From contig NZ_CP107960.1 of the NCBI RefSeq assembly GCF_036077095.1, forward strand, positions 5,704,001-5,768,000: a DNA stretch of 64,000 bases, in the 5' to 3' direction. The position numbers were made by a program, and so were the translations under genes. The notes beneath the pieces are model-generated. The model was not told the DNA's origin. It did no database searches and was given only the letters and a program-made list of their open reading frames with translations. Every line of letters begins with the position of its first letter. Position 1 is the stretch's first letter. This document shows, piece by piece, positions 56,854 through 64,000 of this stretch. Source of the stretch: Streptomyces sp. NBC_00376. GTDB lineage: Bacteria; Actinomycetota; Actinomycetes; Streptomycetales; Streptomycetaceae.

Positions 56854-57930
56854 TCAACGGGGCAGGACCACCACCTGTGCGGCTGGTTCGCGGTCGGCCG
56901 CCGCCATCAGCGCCGTACGGACCACGACCGCCTGCTGCTCGCTCGCGTCGCGGAGCTTCTTCGGCGTGAGGTGGACGACGGTGATGCCCAGCCTCTCCAG
57001 GTGCTCGCGCCGGGCAGCGTACGCGGACCACTGGACCCCGAGCTCCTCCAGGTGCCGGCCGTCGCCAGACCCGCCGAGCCGCGGCGCCCTGGTGTCCAGC
57101 TCCACGGCGACCGCCTGCTCGGGCCAGTAGGCGTCCACGCCGCCGAGCCGGGGGCCGCCGGGCAGGCGCAGCTCCACGTTCCACAGCGGTTCCGGCAGTT
57201 CGTACGTCCGCACCAGGTCGTAGAGGCGGCCCTCCGCCACCGCCCGCCCCTCGGCGAGGAACGAGTCGACGGCCGCCACCACCTGGGGCCGGCCCAGCAG
57301 CTTGGCGCGGCTCAGCTCGCGTACCACGACGGCCGGTTCGCAGTGCCCGCCGCGAACCGCCTCGATGAGCAGCCCGCGTACGGCCAAGGGGTCCTGGAGC
57401 CCGGCGATCGCGTCCGCGAGCGCCCGCTCCACAGGAGCCACGGGCAGGCCGCGCACCTGCTCGGCGCGGGGCGTTCCGGCGGAGCGCACCAGTCGCACGT
57501 ACCCGACCGAGCGCAGTCGCCGGGTGCGCGGCACCAGTACGTCGATGGCGGCCGCCGACCCGGGCGCCGGGGCGGCGGCGAACCCGTGCAGGGCGAGTGC
57601 GGCGAGCCCGGTGACCATGGCCTCCCCGTACCCGGGCTCCGGACCGGTCTCCCGCCCCGGCTGCGCCGGTACGTCCCGATGGCCGGAGGCCGGCGGCCGG
57701 CCGGCGTACAGCAGTGCGGAGACCAGTCGTTCCTCGCCGGTGGGCGGCTCCGGGTGCAGTACGTACACGCCGGGCAGCGGCTGCTGCCACGGCCCGCCGT
57801 CCCCGCAACGCGCGGCGGCCACTGACGCGGACACCCCCCGCGCCCTCAACTGCGCTGCGGACAGCACGCATGGGCGGACGTCGCCGGGGGTGCGGGGGTG
57901 ACAGGGGGAGAGCGGAGTGTTCTGGGTCAT
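56854..57930 (-). CDS. Endonuclease-like protein (AbiEi/DUF559-like architecture)
   Basis: 358 residues. The N-terminus (AAQLRARGVSASVAAARC, then a hallmark PGVYVLHP) resembles the winged-helix AbiEi-type antitoxin domain, and the middle has LAALALHGF. The C-terminal 110 residues (GGVDAYWPEQAVAVELD) resemble DUF559/very-short-patch-repair nucleases with Asp...Glu-x-Asp residues. Such proteins are common in actinobacteria, mostly as orphans without a toxin. The start is uncertain as no ribosome site is visible. A nuclease role is inferred only from the C-terminal motif. Confidence 0.7.
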   Translation of the reverse strand: MTQNTPLSPCHPRTPGDVRPCVLSAAQLRARGVSASVAAARCGDGGPWQQPLPGVYVLHPEPPTGEERLVSALLYAGRPPASGHRDVPAQPGRETGPEPGYGEAMVTGLAALALHGFAAAPAPGSAAAIDVLVPRTRRLRSVGYVRLVRSAGTPRAEQVRGLPVAPVERALADAIAGLQDPLAVRGLLIEAVRGGHCEPAVVVRELSRAKLLGRPQVVAAVDSFLAEGRAVAEGRLYDLVRTYELPEPLWNVELRLPGGPRLGGVDAYWPEQAVAVELDTRAPRLGGSGDGRHLEELGVQWSAYAARREHLERLGITVVHLTPKKLRDASEQQAVVVRTALMAAADREPAAQVVVLPR

Positions 57931-58069
57931 GTTCCGGGGTATCCCGCAAGCCGTCGCGGCGCTAACCCCTGTTACACGCTCGTCGACAATTCAGGACAAC
58001 GCCGTCCTAAAGTACGCGTGTTCGACGACCGAAATGGCCCGGCGAGTCCCTTCGGCGGCCGCACGGGCA

Positions 58070-58110
58070 GGGGCGGGGCGGGGCCGGACACGCCGGCCCC
58101 GCCCCGCCCC
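58070..58110. terminator. Very GC-rich terminator after the second pepN
   Basis: An 18-bp perfect stem of GGGGCGGGG-type sequence with a 5-nt loop (ACACG), 44 bp after the aminopeptidase stop. Confidence 0.88.
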
Positions 58111-58153
58111 GCGCCCGTCAGATCGCGGCCCTGGCTTCGGCCTCCGCCGCGCC

Positions 58154-60739
58154 CTAGTCGCACGCCTGCGCCCGCAGCGCCCGCGCCAGGTCGTCCCGTG
58201 CCTCCAGCACCAGCCTGCGCAGCGCCGGCGCCGCGTCCTCGTGGGCGGTCAGCCAGGCGTCCGTCGCGGCCAGCGTCGACGGGTCGTCCTGGAGCGCCGG
58301 GAACAGGCCCTTGACCACGATCACCCCGATCTGGATCGACCGCTCGGCCCAGACCCGCTCGATCGCGTCGAAGTACTTGCCCGTGTACGGCGCCAGCAGC
58401 TCCCGCTGCGACGACGGGGCGAAGCCCGCGATCGTCGCCTCGACCAGCGCGTTGGACAGCGCGTCCGACTCCACCACGCCCGCCCACGCCTGCGCCTTGA
58501 CCGCGGCGGAGGGCCGCGACGCCAGGCACCGCACCTGGTGCCGCTTGCCGGACGCCGTGTCGTCGCGGGCCAGTTCGGCATCGATGACCGACTCGTCGGC
58601 CACCCCGTGCGAGGCGAGCGGGGACAGCAGCGCCCACCGCAGCTCCTGGTCGACGTCGAGCCCGTCGATCCGGGCCGAGCCGTCCAGCAGCCCCGACAGC
58701 AGCCGGAAGTCCGCCTCCGAGTCGGCGACCGACGCGAAGAACCGTGCCCACGCCAACTGGTGCTCGCTGCCCGGCTCGGCGACCCGCAGCTCCCGCAGCG
58801 CGCCCTCGGCCAGCGCCCGGCCGCCCTCCTCGCGCCACCCGTGCGTCGCGTACTGCGTGAGCGCGGTCCGGGTCCAGGCGTGCAGCATCTGGAGCACGCC
58901 GATGTCGGACTCCCGGCCGGCGAAGGCCAGCACCAGGGAGACGAAGTCGCGGGCCGGCATCAGCCCGTCCCGCGTCATGCTCCACAGCGCGGACCAGCAC
59001 AGCGCCCGTGCCAGGGGGTCGGTCATGTCGCCGAGGTGCGCCCGCAGCGTGGCCAGGGACACCTCGTCGAAGCGGACCTTGCAGTACGTGAGGTCGTCGT
59101 CGTTGACCAGGATCAGCTCGGGCCGCTCGGCCCCCGCCAGCTCCCCGACCACCGTGCGCGGCCCGGCCACGTCGACCTCGGCGCGGGCGTACCGCACCAG
59201 GTCGCCGTCGGCGGCGCGCCGGTACAGGCCGACCGCGACCCGGTGCGGCCGCAGCTCCGGGTGGGACTCGGCCGCCTCCTGGAGGACCGCCAGCTCCGTG
59301 ATCCGGCCCGCCGCGTCGTACGTGGCCACCGGGGTCAGCGAGTTGACGCCCGCGGTCTGCAGCCAGGAGCGCGACCAGGTGGTCATGTCGCGCCCGGACG
59401 TCTCGGCCAGCACGGACAGCAGATCGCCCAGCTGCGTGTTGCCGTAGGCGTGCTTCTTGAAGTAGCGCCGGGCGCCCTCCAGGAACGCGTCCCGCCCCAC
59501 GTACGCCACCAGCTGCTTCAGCACCGAGGCGCCCTTGGCGTACGTGATGCCGTCGAAGTTCAGCTTGGCGTCCTCCAGGTCACGGATGTCGGCCGTGATC
59601 GGGTGCGTGGAGGGCAGCTGGTCGGCGCGGTACGCCCAGGACTTGCGGTTGTTGGCGAAGGTGATCCAGCCGTTCTCGAAGCGGGTCGACTCCACCATGG
59701 AGAACGCGCCCATGAAGTCGGCGAACGACTCCTTCAGCCACAGGTCGTCCCACCACTGCATGGTGACGAGGTCGCCGAACCACATGTGCGCCATCTCGTG
59801 CAGGATGACGTTGGCCCGGCCCTCGTACGCGGCCTGTGTCACCTTGCCGCGGAAGATGTACTCCTCGCGGAACGTGACACAGCCCGGGTTCTCCATCGCG
59901 CCGAGGTTGTACTCCGGCACGAACGCCTGGTCGTACTTCCCGAACGGGTACGGGTAGTCGAAGTTGTCGTGGAAGAAGTCCAGGCCCTGCTTGGTGATCA
60001 GGAAGATGTCGTCCGCGTCGAAGTGCCGGGCGAGTCCCTTGCGGCACATCGCGCCGAGCGGGATCTCCAGCGTCGTGCCGTCCTCGAAGGTGCGGCTGTA
60101 GGAGTCCGTCACGTAGTGGTACGGACCGGCGACGACGGCCGTGATGTACGTGGAGATCGGCTTCGTCTCGGCGAACCGCCAGACCCCGCCGTCCCGCGAC
60201 TCCTGTGTCCCGTTGCTCCAGACAGTCCATCCCTCGGGCGCCGTCACCTGGAAGCGGAAGGGGGCCTTCAGATCGGGCTGCTCGAAGTTCGCGAAGACCC
60301 GCCGCGAGTCGGCCGGCTCGTACTGCGTGTAGAGGTAGACCTCGCCGTCCTCCGGGTCCACGAACCGGTGCATGCCCTCGCCGGTCCGGCTGTACGCGCA
60401 CTGCGCGTCGACCACCAGGACGTTCTCGCCCTCAGGCAGTTCGTCCAGCGCCACCCGGGTGCCGTCGAAGACGGTGGCGGGGTCGAGCTGCCGCCCGTTG
60501 AGCGTCACCGCGTTCACGGCGGGCGCCACGAGATCCGCGAAGGTCGACGCCCCCGCCCGCGCGTTGCGGAACCGGATCGTGGTAACCGAGCGGAAGGTCC
60601 GCGGACCGGAAGCGGCGTCCCCGTCCCCGTCGGACCCGCCGACGGCGGAACGCAGATCGAGATCGACCTCGTAGCCGTCGACGCTGAGCAGCTCGGCCCG
60701 CTCACGGGCCTCGTCGCGGGACAGGTTCTCACCGGGCAC
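58154..60739 (-). CDS. Aminopeptidase N paralogue, M1 family
   Basis: 861 residues from GTG at 60739 (MPGENLSRDEARERAELL) with AAAGGAG ten bases upstream. M1 motifs are intact: LGAMENPG, HEMAHMWFGDL and LWLKESFADF. The helical C-terminal domain is complete. It differs from PepN upstream by a Gly/Asp-rich insert near residue 33 and clear divergence elsewhere, so it is an old duplicate rather than a recent copy. Substrate preference may differ. Confidence 0.94.
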   Translation of the reverse strand: MPGENLSRDEARERAELLSVDGYEVDLDLRSAVGGSDGDGDAASGPRTFRSVTTIRFRNARAGASTFADLVAPAVNAVTLNGRQLDPATVFDGTRVALDELPEGENVLVVDAQCAYSRTGEGMHRFVDPEDGEVYLYTQYEPADSRRVFANFEQPDLKAPFRFQVTAPEGWTVWSNGTQESRDGGVWRFAETKPISTYITAVVAGPYHYVTDSYSRTFEDGTTLEIPLGAMCRKGLARHFDADDIFLITKQGLDFFHDNFDYPYPFGKYDQAFVPEYNLGAMENPGCVTFREEYIFRGKVTQAAYEGRANVILHEMAHMWFGDLVTMQWWDDLWLKESFADFMGAFSMVESTRFENGWITFANNRKSWAYRADQLPSTHPITADIRDLEDAKLNFDGITYAKGASVLKQLVAYVGRDAFLEGARRYFKKHAYGNTQLGDLLSVLAETSGRDMTTWSRSWLQTAGVNSLTPVATYDAAGRITELAVLQEAAESHPELRPHRVAVGLYRRAADGDLVRYARAEVDVAGPRTVVGELAGAERPELILVNDDDLTYCKVRFDEVSLATLRAHLGDMTDPLARALCWSALWSMTRDGLMPARDFVSLVLAFAGRESDIGVLQMLHAWTRTALTQYATHGWREEGGRALAEGALRELRVAEPGSEHQLAWARFFASVADSEADFRLLSGLLDGSARIDGLDVDQELRWALLSPLASHGVADESVIDAELARDDTASGKRHQVRCLASRPSAAVKAQAWAGVVESDALSNALVEATIAGFAPSSQRELLAPYTGKYFDAIERVWAERSIQIGVIVVKGLFPALQDDPSTLAATDAWLTAHEDAAPALRRLVLEARDDLARALRAQACD

Positions 60740-60871
60740 GGGTGCACTCCTTTGTGTCACGTTCGAATACTTTGATCCTCCCATGCCGTCACTCGGCCCG
60801 GCAGGTGGGAATGAGCGGTGCGTCCGTGAACGTTCTGCGCCACAGGTGCGAACGCCCTCATGAGGAGAGAC

Positions 60872-61522
60872 ATGTCTGACAACAGCACGGCGACGACCGG
60901 AAAGACCCCCGTCGACTTCTGGTTCGACCCGCTCTGCCCCTGGGCCTGGATGACCTCCCGCTGGATGCTGGAGGTGGAGAAGGTCCGCGACGTCGAGGTC
61001 CGCTGGCACGTGATGAGCCTGTCCGTCCTCAACGAGGACCGGATCGACGAGCTGCCGGAGGAGTACCGCGAGCTGCTGGAGAAGGGCTGGGGCCCGGTCC
61101 GCGTAGTCGTCGCCGCCCAGCAGAAGCACGGCGACGAGATCGTCGGCCCGCTGTACACCGCGCTCGGCACCCGCTTCCACAACCAGGGCGAGGGCCCCAC
61201 CCGCGAGGCGGTCGAGGGCGCGCTCCAGGACGTCGGCCTGCCGGCCGAGCTGGCGGACTTCGCGGACTCGGACGTGTACGACACCGAGCTGCGCGCCTCC
61301 CACAAGGAGGGCATCGACAAGGTCGGCCAGGACGTCGGCACCCCGGTCATCGCCGTCCCGGGCGCGGACGGCGAGCAGATCGCCTTCTTCGGCCCGGTCG
61401 TCACCCCCGCCCCGAAGGGCGAGGACGCGGCGAAGCTGTGGGACGGCACGCTGCTGGTGGCGTCGATCCCCGGTTTCTACGAGATCAAGCGGACCCGTAC
61501 GCAGGGCCCGATCTTCGACTGA
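60872..61522 (+). CDS. DsbA-fold protein, Rv2466c (mycothiol-dependent reductase) family
   Basis: 216 residues from ATG at 60872 behind GAGGAG. The thioredoxin/DsbA-like fold carries FWFDPLCPWAWMTSRW, HVMSLSVLNE, GTPVIAV and FFGPVVTP, matching mycobacterial Rv2466c, a mycothiol-dependent reductase induced by oxidative stress and able to activate nitro-drugs. That protein has a CPWC site; here it is CPWA (Cys22, Ala25), so the resolving Cys is absent and chemistry must rely on Cys22 and mycothiol alone. No signal peptide, so cytoplasmic. Confidence 0.9.
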   Translation: MSDNSTATTGKTPVDFWFDPLCPWAWMTSRWMLEVEKVRDVEVRWHVMSLSVLNEDRIDELPEEYRELLEKGWGPVRVVVAAQQKHGDEIVGPLYTALGTRFHNQGEGPTREAVEGALQDVGLPAELADFADSDVYDTELRASHKEGIDKVGQDVGTPVIAVPGADGEQIAFFGPVVTPAPKGEDAAKLWDGTLLVASIPGFYEIKRTRTQGPIFD

Positions 61523-61660
61523 CCGCGCACCGTGCGGTGCGGGTCCCGGCGGCCGCCCGGCCCCGCACCGCCCCGTGCGTGCGGCGGGACGCCGTGCTCG
61601 TCCCGGTACTCGCCCGGTTCGTCGAGGGCTCCGGTCCTCGCCGGTCGCGGATCACTCGCT

Positions 61661-64000
61661 TCACTCGCCGAGCAGCGCGGCCACCGGCGACATGGGCTCC
61701 CACTCGGGGTCCTGCCCGGTCAGCCGCTCGGCGACGCGGGCCCAGGCCCTCTCGTCCGTGCCGAGCCGGGAGCGTACGAGCTCCGCGAGGCCGGTCCGGG
61801 CGGCGGCGGCCCCGGGCGGGGCGTCGGTGCGGCGGGCGGTCCCGCTCAGGTAGGTGAGGATGCGCGCGGCCGGGGCCGCCGACCGCAGCAGGTCCGCGCC
61901 GGTCAGCAGGCCCGCCGCGAGCAGGCCGTCCAGCTGGGTGGCCGGCGCGCAGTGGAACAGGCCGCCGAGCCCGTGCCGGGCCCGCTCCCGGGTCAGCCGC
62001 ACGCTCCCGGACAGCCCGTCGGGACCCGGCTCGTGCAACAGCGCCGCGTGCCGCAGCCGGACCTCCTCGGGTACGTCGTCGAGGCGGACCACGTCGGACC
62101 AGTACGGGATCGGCTCCTCGGCGTGGGCGGCTTCGAGAGCCGCCCAGTCCACGGCCTCGCCCGGCGGGAGCGACCCGAGGATCTCGCGCGCCTGCGCGGC
62201 GTGCGGGGCACGCCGCAGCTTCGTGACGAGCTTCCCCGGCGCCAGTTCGCGGTCGAGCCGGGCGCGGAGCACGGTGGCGGGGTCGGCGGCGGCCAGGGCC
62301 TTCGCGCACACGGTGGTGGCGGCCCGCCCCAGCAGGTCCGCGCCCGCGACGCGGGCCAGCCGGTCGGCGCCACCGTGCTCGAACAGCCGCAGACAGCCCA
62401 GGAGTTGATGGCCGAGGCCGAGCTTCGTTCCTTCCCTGGCGAGCAGTTCCTCGACGAGGTCGGGTTCGGCGGAGCAGAGCCACACCAGGCCCCCGGCCGG
62501 ATAGGCGGAGCCGCGGGCGAGCCAGTCGGCCAGCACCCGGCCGCCCAGCGAGGTCCTTCCGGCGACGGGCCGTGAGCGGGTCACGATCCGGTGGACGGTG
62601 GGCCGGGGGTTCCAGTGCCGCAGCAGGGCGAGGTCCACGTCGGGGTCGTCGAGGTCGACGAGGCGCTCCACCGCTCCGCTCCTCTTCATCCAGCGGGACT
62701 GCGCGGCGAGGACGCGCAGTGCGTCGCGGTCGCGTCCGGCCAGCAGCCGGTCGAGGACCCGGAGCGGCGTGCGGTCGTACCGCAGCAGGTACGCGGCCAG
62801 GAGCCAGGGCCCGTCGGGGCCGAGCCGGGGCAGCACGGCGTCGACGACCTCGGCGTCGGCCAGGCAGAGCAGGGTGCCCACCGGCCACGCCCACAAGTGG
62901 TTGCCGCGCTCCAGGAGGCCGACCGCCTCGTCGGGTGTGCCCGGTCCGGGCTTCGGCACGAGTGGCCCGCCGCCCGCCGCCGGTGCGGCTCCACCGGTCC
63001 GCGACTGCGCGCGCCCCAGCAACTGGGCCCAGGTCAGCCCCTCCTCGGCGGCTTCGGACGCCGTCACCGTCGCGGCCAGGCGGAGCCATGCGTCGGGGTC
63101 GGTGCCGAGCTCGGAGCGCAGCAGCCGGGCGAGCGCGGAGCGCCATGCCTCCGCGAACGCCAGCCGCCGCCAGTCGTGGGGGAGCCGGAGCAGCCGGTGC
63201 GCGGGCAGCATGGTGAGCAGTTCGTCCGCAGGCAACACGCCCTGACGGTAGGCGTGTTCGGTGAGGTGCGTGCTCGATCCGTACGACTCCGGGAGCTTCG
63301 CTCGTATCTCGGCGAGGCTGGGCGCGGTGTACACGTAGCCGTCCTCGGACGCGGGGATGCCTTCGGCGGCGCAGGCGTCGGCGAACCAGTCCGGGGTGGC
63401 GAGGCCGGGCGCGTCGCTCCAGTCGTACACGGTCAGCGCGCGCAGGACGTCGGGGGAGGCGGGCTTCGGTGCGTCGGCGGGGGCGAGGGAGTACAGCAGG
63501 TCGAGGGCGGGCAGGGCGTGGACCCGGTCGACCCGGTTCAGGGGCGCCCGGGGCGGCGGCACCGCGGCCGGCGGGCCGGGTTCGACGGTCTCCTCGGTCT
63601 CCTCGACGGCGGCCGCGCCCGCCTCGGCGATCAACTCCGCGACGGTCCCGCCGTGTTCGGGCAGCAGGGTGTCGAGCGCCGCCCAGGCGTGCGGCCGTTC
63701 GCCCAGGTGGGCCGCGGCCAGTGCGCGGAGTTCGGCGGCGGACGCCTCGCCCAGCAGGTCCCGTTCGGCGAGCCGGGCGAGCGCGGCCACGGCGTGGACG
63801 GCGGGCCGCGCGGTGCGGACCAGCTCGACGGGGTAGAGGAGCCCCGCAACCACCATGCCCTCCGCCCAGCGGGGAGCGCTGTCGTCGAGCGCCTCCTCCG
63901 CCAGGCGTTGCGCGGGCGGGGTGCTGTTGCCCGCACGGCGTCCGCCGGCCCGCCACGGCTCGTTGAGGACGCTCAGCCGGAACGCCAGGCGCTGGGTGTC
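61661..64000 (-). CDS. Large hypothetical protein, truncated by the window edge
   Basis: The frame is open through base 64000, so at least 779 residues are here and the N-terminus is missing; an ATG at 63856 is internal or an alternative. The protein is Leu/Ala/Arg-rich and mostly helical, with repeated LLxRxG and WLARG-type units suggestive of a helical-repeat scaffold. It has no signal, membrane segment or catalytic motif that I recognise. It faces the Rv2466c-like gene convergently with a gap of 138 bp. Confidence 0.7.
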   Translation of the reverse strand, partial: DTQRLAFRLSVLNEPWRAGGRRAGNSTPPAQRLAEEALDDSAPRWAEGMVVAGLLYPVELVRTARPAVHAVAALARLAERDLLGEASAAELRALAAAHLGERPHAWAALDTLLPEHGGTVAELIAEAGAAAVEETEETVEPGPPAAVPPPRAPLNRVDRVHALPALDLLYSLAPADAPKPASPDVLRALTVYDWSDAPGLATPDWFADACAAEGIPASEDGYVYTAPSLAEIRAKLPESYGSSTHLTEHAYRQGVLPADELLTMLPAHRLLRLPHDWRRLAFAEAWRSALARLLRSELGTDPDAWLRLAATVTASEAAEEGLTWAQLLGRAQSRTGGAAPAAGGGPLVPKPGPGTPDEAVGLLERGNHLWAWPVGTLLCLADAEVVDAVLPRLGPDGPWLLAAYLLRYDRTPLRVLDRLLAGRDRDALRVLAAQSRWMKRSGAVERLVDLDDPDVDLALLRHWNPRPTVHRIVTRSRPVAGRTSLGGRVLADWLARGSAYPAGGLVWLCSAEPDLVEELLAREGTKLGLGHQLLGCLRLFEHGGADRLARVAGADLLGRAATTVCAKALAAADPATVLRARLDRELAPGKLVTKLRRAPHAAQAREILGSLPPGEAVDWAALEAAHAEEPIPYWSDVVRLDDVPEEVRLRHAALLHEPGPDGLSGSVRLTRERARHGLGGLFHCAPATQLDGLLAAGLLTGADLLRSAAPAARILTYLSGTARRTDAPPGAAAARTGLAELVRSRLGTDERAWARVAERLTGQDPEWEPMSPVAALLGE

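Overview
This 64 kb window is a stretch of chromosome from a Streptomyces or close relative. The DNA is about 70% GC or more, codon third positions are almost all G or C, GTG and TTG starts are common, and the gene content is typical: SsbB, a LAxTG sortase substrate with a Cys-Gln thioester domain, a PknG-type kinase, and a chitosan-oligosaccharide (csn-type) operon. I see no insertion sequence, prophage, CRISPR array, rRNA or tRNA, so it reads as conserved core chromosome. The first gene (left edge) and the last gene (right edge) are cut by the window.

Layout. 1-7.3 kb (+): a membrane GTPase, SsbB, a thioester surface protein, two tandem terminators, the ABC-F translation factor EttA, a thioesterase and a hypothetical protein. 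7.3-17.3 kb (-): a class C serine hydrolase coupled to a TAP-like alpha/beta hydrolase, then an ATPase with two FtsX permeases (LolD/MacB type). 17.5-19 kb: truncated haemoglobin (-) and a PCMT-like methyltransferase (+). 19-30 kb (-): a seven-gene signalling operon, reading GlnX-like membrane sensor, GlnH-like binding protein, coiled-coil protein, PknG-like kinase, PP2C phosphatase, von Willebrand A (vWA) protein and FHA protein. 30.3-37 kb (-): an operon in the order csnR-E-F-G-H-K, with a clear promoter and palindromic operator in front of csnR. 37-42.6 kb: a small lipoprotein-like ORF, an MscS channel, an HNH nuclease and a GH84-type glycosidase. 43-48.7 kb (+): a small repeat peptide abutting malQ, a small membrane protein, a LysR regulator, allantoicase and a membrane protein, several apparently on leaderless mRNAs. 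48.8-64 kb: two paralogous M1 aminopeptidases flanking mazEF, aspartate-semialdehyde dehydrogenase, a subtilase and an endonuclease-like protein, then a mycothiol-dependent-reductase-like protein and a large truncated hypothetical gene.

The best candidate for a little-described system is the 19-30 kb operon. It joins the mycobacterial amino-acid sensing module (GlnX-GlnH-PknG) to a phosphatase, a vWA protein and an FHA reader. Kinase, phosphatase and FHA protein each carry two N-terminal zinc-ribbon motifs, which suggests a common assembly. A 22-codon ORF is chained by ATGA overlaps between the coiled-coil gene and the kinase. Other points worth checking are a Rv2466c-like protein with CPWA instead of CPWC, a GH84-like enzyme with Gln-Asp where the family has Asp-Asp, and an FtsX permease with a hexapeptide-repeat N-terminus.
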